From: Fasciolopsis buskii
Lineage: Eukaryota > Platyhelminthes > Trematoda > Plagiorchiida > Fasciolidae
Length of the DNA: 64,000 nucleotides
Direction: 5' to 3'
Assembly: GCA_008360955.1 (NCBI GenBank)
Contig: LUCM01001791.1
Location: 164,023 to 228,022 of the forward strand
Shown here piece by piece: positions 11,872 to 23,354 of the stretch. The translations under genes and the position numbers were made by a program. The notes under the pieces are model-generated. The model searched no databases and was not told where the DNA came from. It was given only the letters and a program-made list of their open reading frames with translations. Position 1 is the first letter of the stretch. The number at the start of each line of letters is the position of its first letter.

Positions 11872-14024
11872 CTTTATCGGCTTTCGTACTTCCGCCCCCG
11901 CAAAAAGTGACAAGTGTTGTAATTCGGAGAGTGAGATTTTTGTGTCGGGCAGATTGCTGCTTGTGAGGTCCATTCGTGTTGTAAAGGCGTTAGTATGCAC
12001 TTTTCTAGTTCATCACTGGTGAGCACACTGGACCGAAAAACACCACTCCAAATGGAAACGGCTTAGAAATTTTTAGAAGTGGTGGTCCCTTCGACTACCT
12101 AGAACCGATGTAAAAAATTTATGAAAGGGAACATGCCCCAGACACAATATCTTACTTCATTTATTTTTGGGAGTGGATGTCTGGAGAGGGATTGGCTCTG
12201 CCCAGTTTGTATTTATTCGGAAATTAGGATAAGTTGACAGAGTTTGTCGAAATCAGGTAAATGGATACGGTCCGAGCTAGAGTTGACTGTGAACCTGAGA
12301 GCAAGATCAGCGTCACAGTCTTTCGTTCCAGTTCCAGGGAAAGATTGAGTACATTTGGGTTTTTGAAATACGTTCTGATGAGAGTGGGAACATTTCCTGG
12401 ACCCAGACTGTAAAAACAAGCAGCCAATTTATTTTGATTTTACCCAACCTTTGTAATTTATTTGGTGTTGGATAGCAGACGAGACTCTTGTTGGCCGGCT
12501 TGATTAGGTAGAACTGGACTGGACTGGAAACTAGGACTGAGACGATCAACTAAACCGGGGGGTGTTAGAGACTGTAATGTTTTGGTATTAATACAGTGAT
12601 CTTCATATACAAACTTGCTAATCGTCTGGTCTCTCCATTATAAGCTTTAACCGAAATTTTGCGGTTAGCAGCAAAGATGAAATAGTGTGGCAAATTGGGT
12701 GTAAAAGTCGTCCCGGCCTAGACTGCTGGTCTTGTGGAGGAGAATTTCTAAAATCCGCAGAGCCGTCAAACATTTCACTGTTTCTAGCGTGCAAAGATTC
12801 TCCATAAATGCAAGTGATTAGAAAGATTATTTATTGTCGACTTCTATACCTAAAGTACGACAGAGCTTATCGGCGTTTCCAGTGTACAGGTAAAAAAATA
12901 GCGAGTAAGCTGTAAGCAAGATAAATGAACACTAGATTCCTCGAAAAAAATAGAATAACTATTTTTTCCTTTATTTTTTGTCATTTCCATCAAAATAAAC
13001 CCGTATATGAATGGGACTGGCACCCTTTGGAGGTATTGTTTTATTCAACAAACGAAGATGAGACGAAACGAGCAATAAGTGGCCAGGTGATAAAGTTTCC
13101 AATTAGCCTCGATCTCACTCGTATATCTCTTTGGAAAAAATACGATACCGACTCGATTTTCTGCGGTTATTTCGTGAATGCTGTGTTCACTGCTTACACC
13201 AGAATTCAAACTAGGTAAGCAGTTTATCAGGAAGAGTTGGTCATAGATAAATCGTAAACTTACTATACAGTTCCACAATTATCGCACTATGTCCAGCCTA
13301 CTTCTGTAGCTTTCACTTTCCTCATTTAAATGCACCTGTTTGGATGACCATAGCAAAATCAAATCTCAAAGAGCAGTCCTAACGGTAGTTTTCGGCATTC
13401 GGTTAATGAAATGCTGATCCACTGTGGTGAAACATAATATGAGCCGCACAAAAAACTGAATTTTATAAAGTGTTGCAATTCCCACTTGTTTTTTTGCAAT
13501 TGCATGCCGACATTGCGTGGGATTTATGTCACTGTGTAAGGTTGACCGGATGACCTGATATGTGTGTGAATGGTATAGTCCAAAGGGCATTCAGCCAAAT
13601 CTAATAACGTCTCCGTCAGCTTTCCCCGGCATACTGCACAAAGCAGACGCGATATGCCGGTGAACTCAGGAAACAGTGATGTGCGCAAGCCTCCAGATAA
13701 ATGGAACCAGTAAATCGTATCCTCACTGGCTGACTGTGAAGCTGACTATGCCACCAGAACCACGATTGGACTGCGATGTTCGAATTGCGAGAACTGTTTG
13801 TTTACTTAGCTAGTGCTTGGGGATTATTTGGTATGAGATGTCTTCTGGAATTAATCAGTCGTTTCAAACTGAGCGAAGTTGCAATCAGCTTTTTGATCGA
13901 CTCTGGGACAGCAAAAAATTCCATTATAACCGACCAACGAAAACGAAATTTCACTCCTAAGTATACCCACTCTATTTTTCATTAGATGTCCCTTTGAGGT
14001 CTGTGACTTTTGACTTGATTTTCA
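11872..14024 (-). repeat. Right arm of the 2.2-kb inverted repeat
   Basis: Reverse complement of 8156-10418; see that entry. This arm is shorter, and at most differing positions it lacks an extra base present in the left arm, for example in A, T and C runs around 13470-13500 and 12540-12570. That pattern is what uncorrected long-read sequence would give in the left arm. No domain is recognised. Confidence 0.9.
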
Positions 14025-16416
14025 AGAATTAAGTTTGGTTAATTTATTCAGAGAAATGTTGTGAACTATAACCTTTGCGACGTATCTGTTGTTGCCCATT
14101 TTCACCGAACTAACGCTGGTGGTGCGGCTTGTTTATTTCCTAATATTCGAACAGCTTGATCAGTATAATCCCAAGAGTTTGCATCCAGTCGATTAGGCGG
14201 CTCGAATATGTTTGTCTGCTTGTTGACAGCCGCGGAGACAGACATGTTGGGTTTTGACTGCGCTGCTGAGTAAGGATAAAAGGACCGTTGAAGGTTAGAT
14301 ACGCATGACTGGGGGGCCGTGAATCAGATTCATTTTTTCCAGCGCAATAATATGAATATTCGATAAAACCTCTGATCTGCCACCGCTAGTGTGAATGTGA
14401 GCATGCTAGCTCTAATGAAAGCAAGCCAAATAAGCTGATTCCTTGTTTTCATTTGTTCAAAAAGATAGTGCGTGGTCAAAATTTTTCCATTGAATTCAGT
14501 CCTATGAAGAGGCTTTACCTCAGTGATGATTATTCCTTCATCAGGAATAGCCAGTCAGCATTTAAAATGCCCTCAATAGACTCTAACTAAATTTTGGCGG
14601 AACAGCAATGCAACACAAGTAGCATTACTCAATCTAAAGTTTCCAGGTATATTCATCGGTCTTTGAAGTGTTTTGCAATTTTATGGCGGTGGCCAATTTT
14701 TGAACTCCTATCTCAGGGATTTCAGCTACTCGACAACCCTGTGTCAAAATCATTTTGTTGTGCAAACAAAAAATGTCAGATGCGAAGAATGTAAACAAAA
14801 AGTGTCTTTCACACTTGTTACTCCCTAATCCAAAACAGAAACCAGAATCTCCGTGAACAACGCATGAGCATTATTAAGTTCAGCCAAGTAAATTTGTTCA
14901 CAAAGTTGGAAAATTTGGATGTAGTTCAAATATATTCTCGAGATTCCTTCGTTATTTGTGCATCCCGACTGGGTTATTTCAGAAAACGCGCGTTCTTCCT
15001 TGTTTGGCGTCATAGAGCAATCGTGTGATGACAATATGGATATTCTATAATGATGTTTCCAAATCAGTGGGTTCTTATCGAAGTTGAACTGGAAGTTGGG
15101 AAAAAACCTGAAATTTTGGCACAAAATACTCCAATGTTCAATTTAATAGTAATTAGAAACTTCCCATTACAAATCACAATAAGTTTTTGTTCTGCTAGTT
15201 TGGAACAGCACAAATTCGTGAACAATTTCGTCCACTTTTGTGCTTGTATGACGTAAAATGGTCGGAAACTAGTGGTGTGTTTTAACACGGTGAAGACGTG
15301 CAGTTCACTTCCCCAAGATGGTATTAACGTGGAAGATACCAGTATCAGATGAACGGGTCACTCACCATAGGTTTTAGATCGGAAACGCAGAGATTATCTT
15401 GGTAATTGGTACTCAAAATCGAGTGATTCAAGTTTGTTGGAATCCTTTAACTATTTTGACCACCAAGTAGGATTGCATGAGCAAACTTACGACAAAGATG
15501 AAGGCGGAGGCGGATTTTGTCTGCCTTCTGATGAGAAAGTGATCATATTTACAAATTGGGTGACTTGTGTTTGTCTGTCTACGTGATCCAACTAGAACCG
15601 TTATCATACTGGGAGACAATTGACGATTGAAAAAAGTCGGAATGGATCGAGAGATCTGTGGTCGAATTAAAATGGTTGCTTTTTACTCCGGAGACTGCTT
15701 GTCTGAGGTTATGATCTGAAGCAAATGCTACGGTAGCACAACCGAGTGATGCAATCTGGTGAACTCATGTACATCATAAGCTAATCAACATTTTTCGACC
15801 GGCTGTATACCCAGTTGATCCCGGCTTTTGCTTGGAACCAAGTTCTTTATTTACATCAGAGTACTAGAAAATTATCCTTTCACGAAATCTAAAAATCAAA
15901 AAGCAAAGCAAGATAGAATATGCGATCATTTTCAGAGTTTGCTCACAGCGGTCTCTAAAAAAATAGCATAAATTTACATTAATATAAGGTCGAAACAGTC
16001 CAGGAAACACAGTCGGCTTCGCAGTTATTGACACTCATTGTGGGCGTACGTACAAGGTTCGGTGCACCTTGACTGTAGTCCACATGAACAACCAGCCGGT
16101 GAGAACCAAGACAACAGACTATGGTGCAGTTCAAAATGCCTTAAAAGCCAGTGCGTAGAATATTTTTTAAAAACTGGAATTCTTATTTTATGCATAAATA
16201 CATGATTTGTAAATAAATCGCAACGTGTCTACCAGCTGTCTTTAGTTGCGTAGTCTGGATCGGAGTCATTTCAGTGCCTTTTGCCGTCCGCATCCGTGCA
16301 CTGTTAGAGACCTGTTAAAGACTGTTGTTGTTAGAGACCTGATTCCGCACGACTGCTTAGTGTATTAATACTACAACTTACTAGATCCGCTTAGCCCCGT
16401 ACTCTCCTGCCCAATA
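14025..16416. other. AT-rich non-coding stretch
   Basis: Frames of up to 99 codons occur on both strands (14825-15124 minus, 15064-15288 minus and 15050-15256 plus overlap one another) with no domain or convincing splice pair. I see no tRNA-like or tandem repeat. Confidence 0.45.
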
Positions 16417-16704
16417 ATGCCTAAACTTGCACACTCTGTATTTGGTTTTGACGTTGTCACCTCGTTGGAATTATCAAAACACATTATTTGTGTATACCGC
16501 TGGCGATCAGAATGGGGTTACACGGTCATAAAAACTTACGGCTACTGCTCAGTATCGGACGATTTTTATGCTACGAGCAAAAGGATCCGATGGACTTCCC
16601 AAAATTTAGGTACTTTCATATGCTCTGTGGCCAACAAAACCGAAATACTAGGTAGTAGTTCTGGCTGTTTGACTGTTTTTGTTTCAGACACTCAAACGTC
16701 ATAA
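16417..16704 (+). CDS. Uncharacterised 95-codon open frame
   Basis: An ATG-started plus frame preceded by a pyrimidine-rich run. It begins MPKLAHSVFGFDVV and has three cysteines in the middle. I recognise no domain, signal peptide or membrane segment. Its length is within what chance allows in 64 kb, so this is only a possible exon or small gene. Confidence 0.18.
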   Translation: MPKLAHSVFGFDVVTSLELSKHIICVYRWRSEWGYTVIKTYGYCSVSDDFYATSKRIRWTSQNLGTFICSVANKTEILGSSSGCLTVFVSDTQTS

Positions 16705-16901
16705 ACTGGCTGATATCGGTTCGCTTTTTCAATACTTCTCATCATCGGGCCTTCAAAAACTGCCTCCCGAAACACTGTGGCTCTCTAGGTTCACAGCTGC
16801 TTAGAGAGATAGAGTGACAAGCAAGATCAGACAGCCTGGCAATGATTCAATTTGCGAAAACAACTTATAAGGAGAATGATATTAACTTCTGGGTTTCATT
16901 A

Positions 16902-17094
16902 TTAACACAATAAATAATGAGCAGAATCTCGGTAATACTCCCCATTGGTATTGCTTTGTTCCGATAACATCTGAGGAGACTGATTTGAAATCCCTGAACT
17001 CCCTCGAAGAACACGTGAAAAACATGAACTCGAAGTTACTGGGCGAAAGAACTTAGAATTGTAGGAATAAAGTTTCACAAGAACTGGCAACTTT
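16902..17094 (-). CDS. Candidate 3'-terminal exon, unknown product
   Basis: On the minus strand an acceptor (pyrimidine-rich CTGTTGTTCGATTAG) at 17095 opens a frame of 64 codons ending in TAA at 16902. It would start with the last base of a split codon. The peptide begins KLPVLVKLYSYNSKFF and ends in a serine/asparagine-rich tail (SNTNGEYYRDSAHYLLC). No AATAAA follows closely. It could be the end of the minus-strand gene suggested further upstream, but I cannot link it by phase. The family is unknown. Confidence 0.22.
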
Positions 17095-17724
17095 CTAATC
17101 GAACAACAGAAAGCACCCGTGATCAAGTCAGTCACGCATGGCACAGCTAGCCATTTAAAGTCTCAGGCATAGTGATAGGGGGAAATTCGTGACATTTAGT
17201 CCGTCAACCTTCATAGCACGGTTAACTAACGACAGTCTGGGTGAGTACCATGCCCACATCAGTGCACGACAATTAAAAATAATACAAATTCTTTGAAGCA
17301 AATAAATCTATTTCCACCCCATGTCCCTGACGTTCTTGCCTTTGAAGAAATGTAAACTGTATATTGGAATTTCTCCACAACTGTTTCTCCGCTTTTTTAT
17401 TAGGAAGACCTAATCAAGTCGAAGCCTACTGTGTGCGGCTCTCTTAGCGCATAAGTCATTTTAAATTTCCCCACTGCCATTTTATGAATTTTCATGCCGG
17501 AATTATTCCCTTCCCGTTGAGATAGTCAACTATTCACGGCTGAATAAATTCCACATTTGGTCAGATCTGCGAAATCAATCATAATTGTGGAATGTAACTA
17601 GTGTATGCCGGTTGGCTCATAGGGAAATCCAACCCCGCCAGTCAAATTGCCAAAACTTCACTGTGCTAGATGTCCTGCGCTCGCACACTTTGGCGTTCGG
17701 TTCGAGGTAATCGTTGATCCTTAG

Positions 17725-18123
17725 GTGATATGTCCGAACACTATTTGGCATAGCCTCATAGTTCAGCTGGCAGATTACATGTGGTACAGATGCATGGGAT
17801 GCATGAGTTCGAGGCTGCTCCACAGTTGGATCAATTCAACTTTTATCAAAACTACAAATCCAGAGTTCATTATGAACTTTACTATCATGCCCTGCCGGCT
17901 TGTTCATGATTCATTGGATCAAATACAGCCAAAAGTAGTGATTTACGATCTAAAGCAAGCTATCAATCCAGGCAAAAATTCATCCACATTTCCGATCGAT
18001 TCGAGCACAGAACAAAATAAGAGAATCCCGCTACAAGCACAGTCCAGAGGGCAGAAACCGAAACTTGGAACTCATGGACGAAGCAGATTGAGCTGCAGAA
18101 AATTCGAGATTAAATGGATCTGA
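17725..18123 (+). CDS. Uncharacterised 132-codon open frame
   Basis: One of the longer frames in the window, starting at an ATG. It contains MWYRCMGCMSS near the start, then a polar half ending in a basic stretch (AQSRGQKPKLGTHGRSRL). No domain is recognised. A minus-strand frame (17617-17823) overlaps its start and looks equally plausible. It ends just before a repeat. It may be spurious. Confidence 0.2.
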   Translation: MICPNTIWHSLIVQLADYMWYRCMGCMSSRLLHSWINSTFIKTTNPEFIMNFTIMPCRLVHDSLDQIQPKVVIYDLKQAINPGKNSSTFPIDSSTEQNKRIPLQAQSRGQKPKLGTHGRSRLSCRKFEIKWI

Positions 18124-18161
18124 ACTGTCAGTGCATTTTCCGATGACACATATATAATTAT

Positions 18162-18259
18162 ATGCAATAATTCACCATGTGATATCATAGCTCACCTCAC
18201 CGTTGAGAAACCGTGGAAGCACAGTACAACTGTTTCATCCTTGTTAGTAATCATCAGCT
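18162..18259 (+). repeat. Inverted terminal segment adjoining the tRNA-derived repeat (copy 1)
   Basis: These 98 bases match, as reverse complement, the far end of the neighbouring repeat at 18511-18609 with moderate divergence. Together they give copy 1 long terminal inverted repeats and potential to fold back. Copy 2 at 26784-27133 lacks this segment. Confidence 0.7.
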
Positions 18260-18609
18260 CTATTGGCCATGCCGAAAGCCTTCGTCGTACTTAGGCTACC
18301 TGCAGAGGAATCACCTATCAGTAGGAGTCCACTGCTGCGCCCTAGCGGCCCGTGGCCGTGCAAATCAGTGACGGATAGGTGCAAAATAATCATGTGGTGA
18401 AGTTCAACAAACCATTTACTGCCTGTCCGGTAGCGTAATGGCTAAAGCATTCGACTCAAAATCGTTAGTCCCGGGTTCGTGTCCCAGTTCGGACGCGGTG
18501 GATATGCACTGCTGATGATTCCTAACGAGGATGAAGCAGCAGTGCAGTGCTTCCATGCTTTCTCAATGGTGAGCTGAGTGTTGATATCACGTGGTGAATT
18601 ACTTCATGA
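18260..18609 (+). repeat. tRNA-derived 350-bp dispersed repeat, copy 1
   Basis: This block recurs inverted at 26784-27133 with roughly 90 percent identity. It has three parts: a leader (18260-18424), a tRNA-like module (18425-18494) and a tail of about 100 bases that pairs with the segment at 18162-18259. The tRNA-like module carries an intact B box, so it was probably propagated through RNA polymerase III transcripts, as SINEs are. Unusually for a SINE, 165 bases precede the tRNA head, and the tail forms an inverted repeat with flanking sequence. It encodes no protein. Confidence 0.75.
18425..18494 (+). tRNA. tRNA-like pol III module inside repeat (not a functional tRNA gene)
   Basis: The acceptor arms GTCCGGT (18425-18431) and TTCGGAC (18488-18494) pair at most positions. 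There is an A-box-like TAGCGTAATGG (18431-18441) and a B box GGTTCGTGTCC (18474-18484). The anticodon loop reads CTCAAAA, giving a CAA-type anticodon, but two anticodon-stem pairs are mismatched. The same module sits in copy 2. It is best read as the promoter head of a SINE derived from a tRNA, possibly tRNA-Leu. Confidence 0.6.
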
Positions 18610-19377
18610 TTCTGAGCCAGTCAAAGTATAGTATGTGTCAGTAGTAGAAGACTGAATGTTCTCATGAAATAATTCACCAGGTGATATTATCGCCAATTGA
18701 TATCGGTATTTCGTCACAAGGCTAGCAAGACAGAAGGATAACCATCAAAGACTTCGTACGAAAACACTGTTGGGTATGTTTCTGTGATAAGAACGAGGCT
18801 GCGTGCGGATCTCAAAAGTACGCGGCCACTTCACTTCGGTCCTATGAATTATAAAGAAGCAAAGCACGATTATGCCCAGAAGGACTGGTCTGAACAACAC
18901 TCGGGCTGGACAAGTAAGGAATCAGCCAGGCACTCTGGTCCGTGGACTGATTGAAAGCGGTCTGATTGATTTTGTGGCATGCACAAAGGGAAGTGGGGGC
19001 GACATTCGGTATGAAGACAAAAGAATAGACAATGAAGTTATCAGACGAGGGAAATCGCCTGAAAAGCTCTGGCATGTGTGGAGCTATAAAAACCACTTAT
19101 GATAAACGAGACTGTCGTCTTGAGCCGCCGCAGACCATTTGATCGCCCTTAGCTGATTAAGCTGGTTAGGATTAGACTAGATTAGAGAAGACCGACTGAA
19201 AGCATGAGATTTAGCGACAGCGATAAGCTAGATTATAAAACTGTGTGAATGCCGCCTAAGGCAGGGTTCACCCACACGTTGGCAACTTGATGACATTAAA
19301 ACGATGCATTCAAAAGTGCTTTGAAATCATCTGGCTACTGAAGACGGTCAAGTAGTCAAAAATTGCAAGCTACTTAC
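18610..19377. other. No gene recognised; a third repeat end near 18662-18695
   Basis: The sequence CATGAAATAATTCACC at 18663 repeats the outer end of the adjoining element. Frames at 18842-19102 exist on both strands and overlap, with no domain. Confidence 0.45.
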
Positions 19378-19669
19378 CTGGTTCACATATGACCACGGTG
19401 TCGCGAAAAGATATTGGCCTATTGTTTGGCGGCCAGCTGCGGCTCAGCGTTAGCCGAAAAGCCGATTCAACAGCTTGCACATAAGTATGATTCGCAACCT
19501 CTCGCCTACTGTTGGAGCGTCGCTTAAGTTTTATGGTTCTAGGGCAGGGATGAATGCAAACTGGGGTGGCACAAGTGCACCCTGACTGCCCCCAATATTC
19601 ACAGTTGCCAAACGGATGTGCTTGGTCTAGAAGCATGTTTCGAAAATCACTGCGTGCCAGCTGGTGAAT
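19378..19669 (-). CDS. Candidate internal exon, cysteine-rich protein of unknown family
   Basis: On the minus strand the frame runs 97 codons from an acceptor (CATGCAGCTAG, tandem AGs with only the second usable) to a consensus donor CCAG/GTAAGT at 19377. It starts in phase 0 and ends with one extra base. The peptide has a dense cysteine cluster, GNCEYWGQSGCTCATPVC then IHPCPR, followed by a basic stretch KLKRRSNSRR and an end FRDTVVICEPG. This suggests an extracellular, disulphide-bonded module. Its phase fits the exon at 24753-24855. I do not recognise the family. The donor is the best in the window, but single exons cannot be proved by eye. Confidence 0.42.
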
Positions 19670-20885
19670 CTAGCTGCATGAAATAGGTTTATAGTTAAGA
19701 AAATACCGAAGCACCATGTGTTGTTTTGTCTTTGAGAAGAAGCATCAACAGTGTAAGTCCAACACACGGATTCTGGACGAATGATTGGTAGACTAACAAG
19801 CCACCAGACATCCGGATCTGCCTCTCAACGGTCTACCGAAATTAAACATTACAATATAGCATACATCCGTCACTAGCTTTGCACGTCCACAAGCCTTACG
19901 TTCACTGTAATCTACGTCTGCAGCTGACGACTTCTATGCAAGCAGCCTAAGTACGACGCAGGACCTCATTAGTATCAGTGATGAGAAGTTCAAGAAACCT
20001 TTCAGAGACTTCCCGGTTACCGAAGTTTCCATGACTCTAAATTCACAACAGTTTTTCACAAGTTCGCGTGCCATTTTGAGTTCGGTCCACATTCATTACT
20101 GATGACTGCCTACAGGTGTAATGTACTCATGCCTCATTAATAGGGATTTGGGCATCGACGCTGCTTGACAAATTGCATGTGATATGCTACTCCCGCTCAT
20201 TTTATTCGTTTCTGTGGTCACTAATCCTCCAGTCTCCTTCACAGCCGGCTTTTAACAGAAATATTCGTCAACTAATTCCATCGTGGTTGTAACACGAATG
20301 AAGCATTTTTTTAACAACTGTATTTCATTACCACCACTCTGTTGCATGCGTTCCGAAATTCCGACCTCGACAATTTTAACATGAGGCGATTGCATGTTAC
20401 TTGTTTGCCCAAAATGATGGTTTGGAGTTTCACTGCACATGAGCAATCACGTGTGATTAAGTCGGCCAGGTCCAAAGCAGACCGGCTAATACACGCGCAC
20501 ACCATGTGAGTTGTAAGTAATTGGGCTATCGGAATAGCCTTGTGCCCCTGACTGACTTGTACATTTGATAAAAAAACTCGTTGCAACACAAACCTATAAG
20601 GTGAACTATTTTTGCCCGGTTTCTATTCCATTTCACAATTTCCCTCTTTGAAAAAGGTTGTAAATGTACGGATGTTTGTAGATTCATGGGACATTTCGGT
20701 CACTCGTTCCCGTACCAAGTGAAAAGCTCCAGGACCTTCGCTGAATTCAGTCCAATTTCACGAATTTGTGATTCATTCGAGCTTTACGATGGATATTTCC
20801 CAATTTACAATTCCGCTGTCTAAAAGCTGCACGACAATCGAATTACTATCGGATATGTACAAATTACTGATTTTTCCATTTGCAG
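19670..20885. other. No gene recognised
   Basis: Two minus-strand frames (20252-20446 and 20311-20589) overlap; both are preceded by a possible acceptor but neither shows a domain. Under the candidate gene model this would be an intron. Confidence 0.4.
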
Positions 20886-20965
20886 GTGATATGATGATGG
20901 GCCAGGCTCAGCAGATAAGTCAGGTGCGCAAATCAACCTGCGAACAGAGCAAATTTTTCAGCTGA
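20886..20965 (+). CDS. Candidate short plus-strand exon
   Basis: A strong acceptor (TGATTTTTCCATTTGCAG) precedes 20886. The frame then reads DMMMGQAQQISQ and either meets a donor at CAG/GTGCGC after 36 bases or continues to TGA at 20965. The peptide is glutamine-rich and unrecognised. The acceptor is good, the rest is ambiguous. Confidence 0.2.
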
Positions 20966-22647
20966 AATAACAAATTAGTTGTCTCTAGAAACTAGATAGG
21001 TGGAAAAGCTTAGAGATGCGTTTTCCTCCTCTAACTGTAATGGTGATGCAACTCACATAATCAATCAGTGGTCTTGCAATCTTACCCGGGCTTCCGTTGA
21101 TGATGACAGTTCCTTCCGGTGAACTGAATAATCACACTTTTATTTGAGTTCTCTTTTGTGTCAACACAAAGGCTGATCACAGACTACATTCCAATCAAGC
21201 CGATTACCTTTCACTCATCTGTGGCCTTGAAGAGTGAGATGAAGAGTAGTGGAGTAACACAACTGTCACTGAATAACGACCCTGATGTTTGCCAGTAAGC
21301 TGGTAGCAAGCAAACTGGGATGACATGATTACTCCGCATTTTAACTAACAATGCGGATTGACTGTCTCATCTGACAAAACACATATTGGCATTCACCTCT
21401 CAAAAGTTAGCGTCTACCTAGTAAATCAATAGGTGTCTAAAATGTGCGTTCACAAACACCTGGGTGTATAACTGATAAGGTGGTGCTGCAAAAAGCGTAG
21501 CGTTTGTTGGGCTTTCAGTACTGCGTTAGTCATGAAAATATAAATTTAATGTAAGCATATCTGAAATGGCAAGAGTGCACAGAAATAGCTTTGACACACC
21601 ACTGTACAATCGCAAGTGGCAAGAAATCCGAGAACGGATCAGCTGATTGTATGTACGCATATCGTTAAAACCACTGTAACCCCTCGATTCCTAACCAAAC
21701 TGCAATCGCGTTCATCCTTATAATGATGAAAATCCTAGCAGGGAGGGAGGCTAGTAATCGATGTAGTGGCACTTGTGGCGATGAAAGCTTTAACCTTTTT
21801 TGCCCGTTGCCCGTCCGCCAGTCGATCAATTCTTGTGATTCTCCGCCATAAGCCTTTTCATGACATTTTTCAAACTTTGACGGGTTGACAGATTCCTGAT
21901 CAACGTTATTCCTCTATTTCAAACAACTCTGCATGTTTCCATCTTTTCAAATCTGGAGTGTCACTGTTGAAGTCTGAACTTCTTAGCTTTCCTGTAACCT
22001 TTAATAATTCTGACTAAATAAAGAACACCGTACTCATCTTGAAAAAGAAAGCGCCCGCGTTGGTAAAACCAATCGGTGAGTTTCCACTCGGTACTTTTGA
22101 ATATTCCTCACAGTAGACGGTTCGATACAAATTTACAAACTGAATTTCACCACAGGTCCACACTGCTCGCACCGATCATCTAACACCCCTTACAAGTAGA
22201 TGCATGAGTTTCACGGCAGATTCTACTCCTCTGGTCCGCTGCGGCGTCCCTTATCATTCGATTTCACCGTCTTGGTTGCCTCAGGCACAGTCTCATACAA
22301 CATTCCAGCTTAACCACCCGGAAGTTGGACAAACTAGCAACAGCAAGTTACTTTCACCATTCCAATCGATAAATTCGTGCTTTGATTAATCTACTTTGCT
22401 CAATACTGGTTCGATGCAGCCATTCGGGTGCGACATTCCACCAAAATAATGAATTCAATCAGTTGTGAGTAATTTCATACCATGGATAATATGCAACCCA
22501 GATTACAATCAGATTGCGGATCACTGAGTAACCTTGGGCCCCTGACGACCAAAAGAGAAAGGATATGTATCGGCAATAAAGCTCCCAATCTTAATCAAAT
22601 GAGAACCAGCTCTTGCTGAGACTGGATTAGTATATCCAGAAGCCGTG
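20966..22647. other. No gene recognised
   Basis: Only short, featureless frames. No repeat or RNA gene seen. Confidence 0.5.
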
Positions 22648-22845
22648 TTAGAGTTTCAAAGCCCAGTGACTGCAGCAAATGATTTCAGGACTAGTTGACA
22701 TTTTAAACTGTATTGTTTCAGAACTTTCGTTAGTAGGTCTAGATGAATTGGACCCAAACTCCAGAATTGGATTACTCATGGGTCGCTGACCATCGTTTGA
22801 TTTAAGCAAGCTCATCCTTGAATCACAAACAATCGGACTGATCAC
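22648..22845 (-). CDS. Uncharacterised minus-strand frame, possible last exon
   Basis: A 65-codon minus frame ending in TAA. It is polar and serine/asparagine-rich (MSNPILEFGSNSSRPTNESS) with a double cysteine near the end. A possible acceptor (GATTCAAG) lies at its start. It follows two other candidate exons on the same strand (23277-23354 and 23001-23206) but I cannot confirm joining. No family recognised. Confidence 0.2.
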   Translation of the reverse strand: MISPIVCDSRMSLLKSNDGQRPMSNPILEFGSNSSRPTNESSETIQFKMSTSPEIICCSHWALKL

Positions 22846-23000
22846 ATGGATATGAGACCCGCCCGTCTGTGAGTAAGCGGCTATCCGACCTGACAGAACG
22901 GATAAGAAGACTTTGAGAACACCGAGTGAACATATCGTCTGAGTGATTCAGCCATTTCGTGGACAAATCGCGTATGATCGACCAAGAAGTGAGGTCAGTT

Positions 23001-23206
23001 CTATGATACAACCGGCACTACCATCGCACACGGTTCAAAAGCATTTTTCCTGAGTTTTACGTTTGCAGGCATTTGTTCAAGCGGAAACAGTCCGGAATGC
23101 ATAGGCAAATCCATTTGTTTCCTTTCATTCGCTTCCATGGAAATTGGAATATCTTCGCTTGGGAATGTTCCAGTTAGAATTTCTGTTTCATCAATTGTGA
23201 GCAAAC
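23001..23206 (-). CDS. Candidate minus-strand exon, unknown product
   Basis: A minus-strand acceptor (AAACTTCCTTTAG) at 23207 opens a frame of 68 codons to a TAG at 23001; a possible donor (GCAAAC/GTAAAA) lies within. The peptide is acidic at first (TIDETEILTGTFPSEDIP), then contains ANERKQMDLPMHSG and ends AMVVPVVS. It would begin with two bases of a split codon, which fits the single base left by the exon at 23277-23354 across a 70-base intron. No family recognised. Confidence 0.32.
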
Positions 23207-23276
23207 CTAAAGGAAGTTTGTGACTCGAACAGGTGCTGTCGATGGCTAACCGTGTTCAGCAGTGCTCTCACATTAC

Positions 23277-23354
23277 GTCCTGGAAAGCTTTCCGAAATAC
23301 TTTCTACTCTGACTTTTTTTCCGGGCAGTGCATAATCCTGTGCTAACTCGCTTG
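23277..23354 (-). CDS. Candidate minus-strand exon preceding 23206
   Basis: From a weak acceptor (CGAACCACAG) the frame reads SELAQDYALPGKKVRVES and continues to a possible donor GGAC/GTAATG, leaving one base. Joining to the exon at 23206 keeps the frame and makes an Arg codon. The donor has C at its last exon base, so it is only moderate. The peptide looks protein-like (alternating charged and hydrophobic residues) but is unrecognised. Confidence 0.28.

Noticed and set aside
11601..12000. Frames crossing the run of Ns
   Set aside because: The open reading is produced by unknown bases; no coding information exists there.
8196..13985. Identical 69-codon frames in both arms of the inverted repeat, seemingly a conserved duplicated gene
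   Set aside because: The nucleotide sequence itself is identical there, so protein identity adds nothing, and no domain is seen.
18425..18494. Functional tRNA-Leu(CAA) gene
   Set aside because: Anticodon-stem mismatches, embedding in a dispersed repeat and a second copy at 26899-26968 point to a SINE head.
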